Assembly (NCBI RefSeq): GCF_036195325.1
Contig: NZ_CP108101.1
Coordinates: 4,030,001 to 4,094,000 of the forward strand
Length of the DNA stretch: 64,000 nt
DNA from: Streptomyces sp. NBC_00234
Lineage (GTDB): Bacteria; Actinomycetota; Actinomycetes; Streptomycetales; Streptomycetaceae
Direction: 5' to 3'
Positions 31,935 to 40,660 of this stretch are shown in pieces. The first letter of the stretch is position 1, and each line of letters opens with the position of its first letter. The notes under the pieces were generated by a model that did not search any database, was not told where the DNA came from, and saw nothing but the letters and a program-made list of their open reading frames with translations. The position numbers and the translations under genes are program-made.

Positions 31935-33208
31935 CCGACGAGCGTATGGCCCCCGCCGCCGCTGTGCTGCGGGACCTCCCCCTCGCCGTCTCCGGCCCGT
32001 ACCTGGCCAGGTACCAGACCCTTGCGCACACGGCGGGAGAAGAGCCGCTCGCGCGTGAGCGTGACCCGGCCGCCGAGCCACACGAGGAAGACCGTCGGCA
32101 GGAACACGGCGTCCGCGGCGATCATCGCCATCGAGAAGAAGGGCAGTCCGAGCAGCAGGGCGATTCCGGCGTGCTCACCGATCATGGCGACCAGCAGCAC
32201 GTTCTTGACCCGTCGGTTGAACAGGGTGAACGGGAAGGCGACCTGCACGATGACCGTGCCGTACGTCAGCACCATCACCATCAGCCCACTGGCCGCAAGG
32301 AGATCCGAAAGCCAGGGCCACGGAGTGAAGTAGTCCAGCTTGAGCGGATAGTAGAGCGCCGTACCGTCCTGCCAGCGCGAACCCTGGATCTTGTACCAGC
32401 CCGCCGTCGCGTAGATCAGACAGACCTCGGCCATGATCACGACGAGCGTGGCGTTGTGGGCCAGGTTGGCCAGGACGTCGAGCAGCGTGCGCGGCTCACC
32501 GGCCGGTGCGAACCGGTTCACGGCCCACCAGGCGCCGTGCCCCACCCACAGCACCCACAGGAGTGCCGGCAGCCACACGGTGTCGCCGAGTCCGCCCATG
32601 AACGTGCTCACCAGCAGGACGGGGCCGAGCACGGCCCAGAGAACCGGACCCGCCACGTCCCGTACCGGCACGAGCCCGTCGGCCGCACGCGCGGCGTTGC
32701 GCGCCGCCCGCCGCGCGTCCAGCGACCACACCTGTGCGCACCGGGTCAGCGTGAGGTAGATCGCCATCAGGTGGATGACGTTGTCGCCGCCGTCACCCAT
32801 GAAGATGCTGCGGTTCTGGAGGGACAGCACGCCGACCATGAAGAGGACGGACATGGTCCGGCTGCGCCAGCCGACCAGGAGAAGAACGGCCGAGACCAGC
32901 GCGAGCGCGTAGACGATCTCGAACCACACCGTGCTGTCCGACCACATGAGCACGCTGAAAGCGCCGTTGTTCGCTATGAGCTGCTCCGCCATGCCCCACT
33001 GCCACGGCCCGTCGGGGCCGTACATCTCGTGGCGGTGCGGGAACTCGCGCAGCAGGAACAGCAGGTACGTGGCGGAGAAACCGATCCGGATGACGGCGCT
33101 CTGGTACGGCCCCAGGGCGGCGGCCGTGACGCGCTGGATCCCGCGGGCGAGCTTGCTGTCGGGCCCGGGGTTCCGGCCGGTGTCCCGCATCTCGGTGGGA
33201 GTGCTCAC
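31931..33208 (-). CDS. HTTM-domain integral membrane protein
   Basis: This 425-residue polytopic protein has around seven to nine hydrophobic helices and the HTTM (vitamin K-dependent carboxylase-like) layout, starting with an amphipathic region and ALGPYQSAVIRIGFSATYLLF. Charged conserved pieces such as GDGGDNVIHL and YKIQGSRWQDGTALYY lie between helices. Relatives include SdpB of Bacillus, which works with SdpA in maturing a toxin. Its start overlaps the DUF5819 gene stop (GTGA), so the two are obligate partners in translation. Function unknown. Confidence 0.82.
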   Translation of the reverse strand: MSTPTEMRDTGRNPGPDSKLARGIQRVTAAALGPYQSAVIRIGFSATYLLFLLREFPHRHEMYGPDGPWQWGMAEQLIANNGAFSVLMWSDSTVWFEIVYALALVSAVLLLVGWRSRTMSVLFMVGVLSLQNRSIFMGDGGDNVIHLMAIYLTLTRCAQVWSLDARRAARNAARAADGLVPVRDVAGPVLWAVLGPVLLVSTFMGGLGDTVWLPALLWVLWVGHGAWWAVNRFAPAGEPRTLLDVLANLAHNATLVVIMAEVCLIYATAGWYKIQGSRWQDGTALYYPLKLDYFTPWPWLSDLLAASGLMVMVLTYGTVIVQVAFPFTLFNRRVKNVLLVAMIGEHAGIALLLGLPFFSMAMIAADAVFLPTVFLVWLGGRVTLTRERLFSRRVRKGLVPGQVRAGDGEGEVPQHSGGGGHTLVG

Positions 33209-34218
33209 TTGTCCGTCTCCTCACCGTGCGACGCCCGCGCCGCTCCGTCGCTCTCGGGAAGATCGGCAGGGTCGACAGTCCACCAGGGGAGCACGCGGTA
33301 GTTGGGCCGGGTGCTGATCCTCTCCTCGCTCCACGGCGGTGCCGGAACGGAGCGTACGGAGGAGCGGACCTGGATGCGCTCGACGGTGCCGCCGTAGTCG
33401 TGCTCGCCGAGCCGCAGCATCACGATGCGGCGGATGTAGCGCTCGGAGAGGTCTCCACGCATGCCGGTGGAGCGGTTCTCGCTGTCGTGGGAGTTCAGGA
33501 AGAAGTCCCACGCGCGGCGGAGCTCGTTCTGGTCGACGTGGCTGGGGAGAAGGTTTCCCCGTATCGCCTCTCCGTCCTCACCCGACAGGCTCATCCAGGG
33601 AGTGGTGCGGCGGCCGTCGGCCCCTGCCACGTCGGCGCGCACGTGTACGGCGATGTTCTGCTGGAGCGGATTGGGAGCGAACAGTTTCCAGTTCTGCTCG
33701 AACTCCGGGTAGATCCAGTCGTCTATCGCCTCGCCGTGCTGCTTCGTGAGGGTGTTGGACGGCGCGACGTGCAGAAACACCATGGCCAGGTGTACGGCGC
33801 CCAGCACCCCGATGACGGACAGCGCCAGGGCGGCAATGACCTGGTACGGACGCGAGAGCGCGGCTATCCCGCCTCCGCGGGCACCAGCGGCTCCGGAGAC
33901 GACATCTCCGGCGTCCGAATCGGCTTCGGGCGAGGCATCCGGCGAATCCGCCGTACGGTCCGCGGAAGCATCCGGTGAGCCGGCATGCCCATCCGCCGAA
34001 GCATCCGGGGATGCCTCCCGCCGGGTGTCCTGCCTGGGGACCTGACCGGTCGCCCGAACGGTCTCCTGGCCTCCGACCTGGCCCGTTCCGGTGGTCTCAC
34101 CCTCGCCGGGCCCGTCCGCCCGGTGGCTCACCGCCTCCGGCCAGGCCGCCTTCCGCTCGCTCTCGGCGCCCCCGCCGTGGTCCGCAACCATCCCGCCCCG
34201 ATCACCGTCGATCACCAC
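33205..34218 (-). CDS. DUF5819-family membrane-anchored protein
   Basis: This 337-residue protein begins with a charged disordered region containing three SPDAS-type repeats. One transmembrane helix follows at about residues 125-147, then an extracytoplasmic domain with the hallmark PEFEQNWKLFAPNPLQQN. The combination of one-helix DUF5819 protein with an HTTM protein recalls SdpA-SdpB. The start is uncertain: GTG at 34218 has no clear ribosome-binding site, and ATG at 34191 is an alternative nine codons in. It shares the intergenic gap with paaA. Confidence 0.78.
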   Translation of the reverse strand: MVIDGDRGGMVADHGGGAESERKAAWPEAVSHRADGPGEGETTGTGQVGGQETVRATGQVPRQDTRREASPDASADGHAGSPDASADRTADSPDASPEADSDAGDVVSGAAGARGGGIAALSRPYQVIAALALSVIGVLGAVHLAMVFLHVAPSNTLTKQHGEAIDDWIYPEFEQNWKLFAPNPLQQNIAVHVRADVAGADGRRTTPWMSLSGEDGEAIRGNLLPSHVDQNELRRAWDFFLNSHDSENRSTGMRGDLSERYIRRIVMLRLGEHDYGGTVERIQVRSSVRSVPAPPWSEERISTRPNYRVLPWWTVDPADLPESDGAARASHGEETDK

Positions 34219-34222
34219 TCAG

Positions 34223-34231
34223 TTATCCACA
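34223..34231 (+). promoter_or_regulatory. DnaA box
   Basis: TTATCCACA, a perfect DnaA box, is 5 bp from the DUF5819 start codon and 46 bp upstream of the PaaR operator in front of paaA. Confidence 0.55.
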
Positions 34232-34276
34232 GGGTTGACACCCTACGGGCCGCCGACTCACCATTGAAGTCATTGA

Positions 34277-34290
34277 ACCGAACGATCGGT
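34277..34290. promoter_or_regulatory. PaaR-type operator of the paaABCDE operon
   Basis: ACCGAACGATCGGT is the exact reverse complement of the paaN operator, and the identity extends to 17 bp. It ends 16 bp before the paaA ATG. TTGACA at 34235-34240 is a plausible -35 box upstream. Confidence 0.75.
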
Positions 34291-34306
34291 CGGTAGGGAG
34301 CCCGGG

Positions 34307-35337
<1,031 letters not shown>

Positions 35338-35341
<4 letters not shown>

Positions 35342-35628
35342 GCAGCTCGACCGACTGGCCGCTGTGGGAGGTGTTCGTGCGCTCACGGCGCGGACTGTCC
35401 CACACCCACGCAGGCAGCCTGCACGCCCCGGACGCCGAAATGGCCCTCCGGAACGCACGCGACCTGTACACCCGCCGCTCCGAGGGCGTCTCCATCTGGG
35501 TGGTGCCCTCCACGGAGATCACGGCCTCGTCGCCGGACGAGAAGGACTCCTTCTTCGAACCGGCCGGCGACAAGCCCTACCGGCACCCCACGTTCTATGA
35601 GATCCCGGAAGGGGTGAAGCACCTGTGA
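35338..35628 (+). CDS. paaB: Phenylacetyl-CoA epoxidase subunit PaaB
   Basis: This 96-residue small subunit starts with WPLWEVFVRSRRGLSHTHAG and ends with GDKPYRHPTFYEIPEGVKHL, both typical of PaaB, which bridges PaaAC complexes and may dock the reductase. The ATG overlaps the paaA stop by four bases and the stop overlaps the paaC start likewise. Confidence 0.95.
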
Positions 35629-36326
35629 CCGCGGCCCTCGCCCTCGGCGACGACGCGCTGGTGCTCTCGCACCGGCTGGGAGAGTGGGCAGGCCACGCCC
35701 CTGTCCTGGAAGAGGAAGTGGCTCTCGCCAACATCGCCCTGGACCTGCTCGGGCAGGCACGTGTGCTGCTCTCGCTCGTGGGCGACGAGGACGAACTCGC
35801 CTACCTCCGCGAGGAGCGCGCCTTCCGCAACGTGCAGCTGGTCGAGCAGCCGAACGGCGACTTCGCCCACACCATCGCCCGGCAGCTCTACTTCTCCGTC
35901 TACCAGCACCTGCTGTACGAGCGGCTGGCCGCCGGGGAGGGCGAGTTCGCGGACCTCGCGGCGAAGGCGGTCAAGGAAGTCGCCTACCACCGCGACCACG
36001 CCGAGCAGTGGACCCTGCGCCTCGGCGACGGGACGGACGAGAGCCACGAGCGCATGCAGAGCGGACTCGACGCCCTGTGGCGCTTCACCGGCGAGCTCTT
36101 CCAGCCCGTGGAGGGCATCGACCTCGACTGGCAGGATCTCGGGGCCACTTGGCTCGCGGCCGTGACGGACGTGGTGGAGCGGGCCACTCTCACCGTCCCG
36201 GAAGGACCGCGGTCCGGCGCGTGGCAGGCCGGGGCCGGACGGCAGGGGCTGCACACCGAGCCCTTCGGCAGGATGATCGCCGAGATGCAGCACCTGCACC
36301 GCAGTCACCCGGGGGCGTCATGGTGA
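35625..36326 (+). CDS. paaC: Phenylacetyl-CoA epoxidase structural subunit PaaC
   Basis: This 233-residue subunit has the ferritin-like fold of PaaA but is the non-catalytic scaffold: LGDDALVLSHRLGEWAGHAP, EEEVALANIALDLLGQAR and KEVAYHRDHAEQWTLRLGDG are family hallmarks. Its GTG start overlaps paaB by four bases. It forms the core heterotetramer with PaaA. Confidence 0.94.
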   Translation: MTAALALGDDALVLSHRLGEWAGHAPVLEEEVALANIALDLLGQARVLLSLVGDEDELAYLREERAFRNVQLVEQPNGDFAHTIARQLYFSVYQHLLYERLAAGEGEFADLAAKAVKEVAYHRDHAEQWTLRLGDGTDESHERMQSGLDALWRFTGELFQPVEGIDLDWQDLGATWLAAVTDVVERATLTVPEGPRSGAWQAGAGRQGLHTEPFGRMIAEMQHLHRSHPGASW

Positions 36327-36817
36327 CCGAGACCCGTCTGGAAGCGGAGCTGCACAGGCTCGCGGGCGCCGTACCCGACCCCGAGCTTCCCGTCCTGACC
36401 CTGGACGAGCTCGGTGTGCTCCGCGGTGTCCAGGTGGACGGCCCGGACAGCGTCACGGTGCGGCTCACCCCGACGTACACGGGCTGCCCGGCGATCGAGA
36501 CCATGTCCGCCGACATCGAGCGCGTGCTGCACGACCACGGAGTGAAGGACGTCTCGGTGGTCACCGTCCTCGCCCCCGCGTGGTCGACGGACGACATCAG
36601 CGACGAGGGGCGGCGCAAGCTCTCCGAGTTCGGTATCGCGCCCCCGCGCCCCCAGGGCGCGGCGGGCGGTCCGGTGCCTCTGACACTGGCGGTCCGCTGC
36701 CCGCACTGCGGGTCGACCGACACGGAACTGCTGAGCCGGTTCTCCTCCACCGCGTGCAAGGCGCTGCGCCGCTGCGTGGCCTGCCGCGAACCGTTCGACC
36801 ACTTCAAGGAGTTGTAG
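36320..36817 (+). CDS. paaD: PaaD, MIP18/DUF59-family Fe-S assembly protein of the epoxidase
   Basis: This 165-residue protein has the DUF59 motif (GAVPDPELPVLTLDELG, then TYTGCPAIETM) and a C-terminal zinc-ribbon-like pattern CPHCGS...CVAC. PaaD is thought to help assemble or insert the iron-sulfur or di-iron centre. ATG at 36320 overlaps paaC by seven bases; GTG at 36323 would give a four-base GTGA overlap like the others and is equally possible. Confidence 0.92.
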   Translation: MVTETRLEAELHRLAGAVPDPELPVLTLDELGVLRGVQVDGPDSVTVRLTPTYTGCPAIETMSADIERVLHDHGVKDVSVVTVLAPAWSTDDISDEGRRKLSEFGIAPPRPQGAAGGPVPLTLAVRCPHCGSTDTELLSRFSSTACKALRRCVACREPFDHFKEL

Positions 36818-37870
36818 ATGTTCCATCCGCTCCGGGTCAGCGCGATCGAACGGATCACGGACGATGCGGTGGCCGTCACGTTCGCCGTGCCGCCCGAACT
36901 GCGCGAGACCTTCCGCCACATCCCGGGCCAGCACCTCAACGTGCGCTACACCCTCGGCGGCGAGGAGATCCGCCGGTCGTACTCGATCTGCGCGCCCGCG
37001 ACCGAGGCACCGGACGCCCCGGTGCTGCGCGTCGGCATCCGCATGGTCGACGGTGGGGCGTTCTCCACGTACGCCCTCAAGGAACTGGCCGTCGGTGACC
37101 AGGTGGAGGCGATGCCTCCGATGGGCCGCTTCGTGCTTCGGCCACGCCCCGGCTTCTTCGCCGCCGTCGTCGGCGGCAGCGGTATCACCCCGGTGCTGTC
37201 GATCGCGGCGACCGTGCTGGCCCGCGAACCCCTGGCCCGGTTCTGTCTGATCCGCAGCGACCGGACCGCGGCCTCGACGATGTTCCTCGACGAGGTGGCG
37301 GACCTCAAGGACCGCTATCCCGGCCGTTTCCAGCTGGTCACGGCACTCTCCCGGGAGGAGCAGTCGGCCGGCCTTCCGGCAGGCCGCCTCGACCGGGAGC
37401 GTCTCACCGGTCTGCTGCCTGCGCTGCTGACCGTCGCGGACGTGGACGGCTGGTTCCTCTGCGGGCCGCTGGGACTGGTGCAGGGCGCCGACAAGGCGCT
37501 GCGGGAGCTGGGCGTGGACCGTGCCCGGATCCACCAGGAGATCTTCCACGTCGAGGACGTTCCGGCCCCTGCCGCACGGATCGACGCGCCTGCGGACAGC
37601 ACCCTGACCGCGACCCTCCACGGCCGCTCGGGAAGCTGGCCGGTGCAGGACGCCGAATCGCTGCTGGAGACGGTGCTGCGCAGCCGCTCCGACGCCCCGT
37701 ACGCATGCAAGGGCGGGGTGTGCGGCACATGCCGCGCGTTCCTCGTGTCGGGCGAGGTGCGGATGGACCGCAATTTCGCGCTGGAGCCGGAGGAGACGGA
37801 GGCGGGCTTCGTCCTGGCCTGCCAGTCGCACCCGGTCACCCCGGAGGTGGAGCTCGACTTCGACCGCTGA
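36818..37870 (+). CDS. paaE: Phenylacetyl-CoA epoxidase reductase PaaE
   Basis: This 350-residue reductase passes electrons from NADPH to PaaA. The FAD domain contains EIRRSYSICAPAT, the NAD domain VVGGSGITPVLSI, and the C-terminal plant-type 2Fe-2S domain CKGGVCGTCRAFLV plus the last cysteine in VLACQSHP. The ATG directly follows the paaD stop codon (TAGATG). It is the last gene of the operon. Confidence 0.95.
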   Translation: MFHPLRVSAIERITDDAVAVTFAVPPELRETFRHIPGQHLNVRYTLGGEEIRRSYSICAPATEAPDAPVLRVGIRMVDGGAFSTYALKELAVGDQVEAMPPMGRFVLRPRPGFFAAVVGGSGITPVLSIAATVLAREPLARFCLIRSDRTAASTMFLDEVADLKDRYPGRFQLVTALSREEQSAGLPAGRLDRERLTGLLPALLTVADVDGWFLCGPLGLVQGADKALRELGVDRARIHQEIFHVEDVPAPAARIDAPADSTLTATLHGRSGSWPVQDAESLLETVLRSRSDAPYACKGGVCGTCRAFLVSGEVRMDRNFALEPEETEAGFVLACQSHPVTPEVELDFDR

Positions 37871-37908
37871 CCGCCGCGGCGCCGGGGCACCGCACTGTTC
37901 CCTTCTCC

Positions 37909-37922
37909 TAGAACCTGTTCTA
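37909..37922. promoter_or_regulatory. KstR-like operator (TNNAACNNGTTNNA) upstream of acyl-CoA dehydrogenase
   Basis: TAGAACCTGTTCTA is a perfect palindrome that fits the actinobacterial KstR consensus TNNAACNNGTTNNA. It lies 73 bp before the acyl-CoA dehydrogenase start. No TetR gene of the KstR type is in the window, so the regulator would be encoded elsewhere. Confidence 0.6.
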
Positions 37923-37995
37923 TCTTGACGAGCCGTCAGGTCCTGCTGTGGGCCCAACGGTTCAGGGACACTACGGTTCGCGGGAGGCCGGAACA

Positions 37996-39162
37996 GTGGA
38001 CTTCACCTTCACCGAGGAACAGCAGGCGGTCGTCGAGGCGGCGAAGTCGGTCTTCGCCGACGTCGCACCCGACGGTGTCCCCAGCCCGGCCCTGACTCCG
38101 GGGGCGGTGGCCGAGGACATGGACCGGCCGCTGTGGGCCGGTCTCGCCCGCACCGATCTGCTCGGCCTCACGCTGGCACCGGGACACGGCGGGGCCGGTC
38201 TCGACCTGGTCGCGCTCTGCCTGGTGCTGCGGGAGTCGGCCAGGGTGCTGGCTCGGGTGCCCCTGCTGGAGGGCAGCGCGGTCGCCATGACCGTTCAGCG
38301 GTACGGCGCCCCCGCGCTGGCGGCGGAGCTGCTGCCGGCGTTCGGGCGCGGCGAGCTGGTCCTCACCGCGGGGGCCAACGGCCGCACCGGCCACGACCCG
38401 GCAGAGCTCGCGGTCGTGGCCCGCCGGGCCCCGCAGAGCGGGACAGGGACGGGGACCGCAGCCGGGGCGGGATGGGTGCTCGACGGAGTGCAGTCGGCGG
38501 TTCCGTGGGCTCAGTGCGCGGACTGGATCGCGGTGCCCGCCCACACGCCCGAGGGACGAACCGTCCTGGCCCTGGTCCGGCGTACGCACGAGGGCGTCGT
38601 CCTCGACGAGCAGGTGTCCACCAGCGGCGAGCGCTTCGCCGAGGTCCGGCTCGACGCGGTCCGCATCGCCGAACACGAGCTGATCGAAGCCGCGGACGCC
38701 TGGGAAGGGCTGCGGAACGTGCTCACGACCGGGACCTGCGCACTGGCACTCGGCCTGGGCGAGCGTGTGCTCGCCATGACGAGCGCGTACACGGGCAAGC
38801 GGGAACAGTTCGGCTTTCCCGTGGCCACGTTCCAAGCAGTCGCCGTACAGACCGCCGACCGCTACATCGATCTGCGGGCCATGGAAGTGACCCTCTGGCA
38901 GGCAGCCTGGCGGATCTCCACCGAGGCCGACGGAGCCCTGCCCGCTGCCGGGGACATCGCCGTGGCGAAGATCTGGGCCTCGGAAGGCGTCCGCCGCGTC
39001 GTACAGACGGCGCAGCACCTGCACGGCGGCATCGGCGCGGACACCGACTACCCCCTGCACCGCTTCCACGCCTGGGCGAAGCAGATCGAGCTCTCCCTGG
39101 GACCGGCAGCGGCCCACGAGGAGGCACTGGGCGACCTGCTGGCCGCCCACCCCCTCGGCTGA
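37996..39162 (+). CDS. Acyl-CoA dehydrogenase family protein
   Basis: This 388-residue flavoprotein starts with VDFTFTEEQQAVVEAAKSVF and has the C-terminal QHLHGGIGADTDYPLHRF signature of acyl-CoA dehydrogenases. The usual substrate-channel glutamate of straight-chain enzymes is not evident in the QCADWIAV region, and the architecture resembles heteromeric FadE proteins of steroid or side-chain degradation. GGGAGG lies 8 nt before the GTG. It is separated from paaE by 125 bp and has its own operator, so it is probably not part of the paa operon. Confidence 0.86.
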   Translation: MDFTFTEEQQAVVEAAKSVFADVAPDGVPSPALTPGAVAEDMDRPLWAGLARTDLLGLTLAPGHGGAGLDLVALCLVLRESARVLARVPLLEGSAVAMTVQRYGAPALAAELLPAFGRGELVLTAGANGRTGHDPAELAVVARRAPQSGTGTGTAAGAGWVLDGVQSAVPWAQCADWIAVPAHTPEGRTVLALVRRTHEGVVLDEQVSTSGERFAEVRLDAVRIAEHELIEAADAWEGLRNVLTTGTCALALGLGERVLAMTSAYTGKREQFGFPVATFQAVAVQTADRYIDLRAMEVTLWQAAWRISTEADGALPAAGDIAVAKIWASEGVRRVVQTAQHLHGGIGADTDYPLHRFHAWAKQIELSLGPAAAHEEALGDLLAAHPLG

Positions 39163-39181
39163 TCTCCCGGGGAACGAACTC

Positions 39182-39526
39182 TCAGAGGACGAAGGCCGGG
39201 CTCGTGCCGTCCGCGACCATCGGCCGCCCGGCACCGTCCCAGGCGTGCATCCCGCCGTCGATGTTCACCGCGTCGATGCCCTGCTGGACCAGGTACTGCG
39301 TGACCTGGGCCGACCGGCCGCCGACGCGGCACATCACGTGCACGCGCCGACCGTCCTCGGCCGCCTCGGTCAGCTCGCCGAAACGGCCCACGAAGTCACT
39401 CATCGGAATGTGCAGCGCGCCCTCGACATGCCCGGCCGCCCACTCGTCGTCCTCCCGGACGTCCAGCACGAAGCCGTCCGACGGCACCGCCGAGACATCC
39501 ACCGAGGGCAGCGGGGCGAAATTCAT
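39182..39526 (-). CDS. Single-domain rhodanese (sulfurtransferase)
   Basis: This 114-residue protein has LDVREDDEWAAGHVEGALHI and the active-site loop VMCRVGGRSAQVT, with the persulfide-forming cysteine followed by RVGGRS. It transfers sulfane sulfur, partner unknown. AGAAGG precedes the ATG. It lies 46 bp downstream of the J-domain gene on the same strand and converges with the acyl-CoA dehydrogenase gene with a 19-bp gap and no clear terminator. Confidence 0.9.
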   Translation of the reverse strand: MNFAPLPSVDVSAVPSDGFVLDVREDDEWAAGHVEGALHIPMSDFVGRFGELTEAAEDGRRVHVMCRVGGRSAQVTQYLVQQGIDAVNIDGGMHAWDGAGRPMVADGTSPAFVL

Positions 39527-39572
39527 GGGTCATGCCTTCTCTCGTACGTACGCGGCAGGGACACCAGGAACG

Positions 39573-40601
39573 CTACTGCACCAGGCCCGCCAGCTCGGCC
39601 TCCCGCTGAGAAACCTCGGCCAGCAGCTTCTCGCCGATGTCCTCCAGCAACCGGTCGGGATCCTCCGGTGCCATCCGCAGCATCGATCCGATGGCGCTCT
39701 GCTCCAGCTCCTGGGCCAGCACCGTCAGCAGTTCCTTGCGCCGGCTGAGCCAGTCCAGCCGGGCGTACAGCTCTTCGCTCTCGCTGAAGCGGGCCTCCGG
39801 GGCGACCGGTCCCGCCTCCCACTCCTGGGCCAGTTCCCGCAGCAGTGCCTCGTCCCCACGCCCGTAAGCCGCGTTCACACGGGTGATGAACTCGTCGCGG
39901 CGCTCCCGCTCCTTCTCGTCCGGCGCCAGGTCCGGGTGCGCCTTGCGTGCCAGCTCGCGGTAGAGCTTGCGGGCCTCCTCGCTGGGCCTGACCCGCTTGG
40001 GCGGCCGGACGGGCTGTTCGGTGAGCATCGCCGCGGCCTCGGGGGACAGACCGTCGGAGTCCATCCAGTCGTGGAACAGCTCCTCGACCCCTGGCATCGG
40101 CATGACGATCGCCCGCGCCTCCTGGGCCTTGCGCAGATCCTCAGGATCCCCGGTCCGGTTCGCACGGGCTTCGGCGATCAACGCGTCCAGCTCGTCGAGC
40201 CGGGCGTACATCGGTCCGAGCTTCTGGTGGTGCAGCCGGGAGAAGTTCTCGACCTCGACCCGGAAGGTCTCCACCGCGATCTCGAACTCGATCAACGCCT
40301 GCTCGGCCACCCGCACCGCCTTCGCGAGCCGCTCCTCGGGACGAGGCGCCGCACCCTCCTCAGAGGCAGAGGCAGAGGCAGAGGGCGAGTCAGAGGCCGA
40401 AGCCGCGCCTCCCTGCGCCGAGGCGGCGCCGTCCGCGGCACCGGACGGACCGGCCTGCGGCTCGCCCTGGGCATCGGACGGCCCGTCCTGCCGGTCGCCC
40501 TGCGACGCGTCCTGCGCGTGATGCAGCTCGTCCTGCCGGTCGTTGTCCTGCCGGTCATCATCGTTCCGGGTGGTCGGCACCCCGGCGGCTTCGTGGGTCA
40601 C
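39573..40601 (-). CDS. J-domain (DnaJ-like) protein with disordered N-terminus
   Basis: This 342-residue cytoplasmic protein has three parts: a disordered acidic Asp/Gln/Ser/Ala-rich region (residues 1-95, including SASASASEE coded by short tandem repeats), a coiled coil (about 100-165), and a J-domain-like segment EEARKLYRELARKAHPDL with the diagnostic HPD tripeptide, followed by DEFITRVNAAYGRGDEALL. It should stimulate an Hsp70 ATPase. The long C-terminal helix ends in LLAEVSQREAELAGLVQ. The GTG start follows a 59-bp gap from the DUF2252 gene. Confidence 0.75.
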   Translation of the reverse strand: MTHEAAGVPTTRNDDDRQDNDRQDELHHAQDASQGDRQDGPSDAQGEPQAGPSGAADGAASAQGGAASASDSPSASASASEEGAAPRPEERLAKAVRVAEQALIEFEIAVETFRVEVENFSRLHHQKLGPMYARLDELDALIAEARANRTGDPEDLRKAQEARAIVMPMPGVEELFHDWMDSDGLSPEAAAMLTEQPVRPPKRVRPSEEARKLYRELARKAHPDLAPDEKERERRDEFITRVNAAYGRGDEALLRELAQEWEAGPVAPEARFSESEELYARLDWLSRRKELLTVLAQELEQSAIGSMLRMAPEDPDRLLEDIGEKLLAEVSQREAELAGLVQ

Positions 40602-40660
40602 CCGTCCAGCGTATGGCCAGGACAGGCACCCCGGGGACGCCCCGGCCTCCGCGATCTCCG

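Noticed and set aside
40350..40420. GAGGCA tandem repeats as a minisatellite feature
   Set aside because: They encode the Ser/Ala/Glu-rich disordered part of the J-domain protein; ordinary slippage in a low-complexity coding region.
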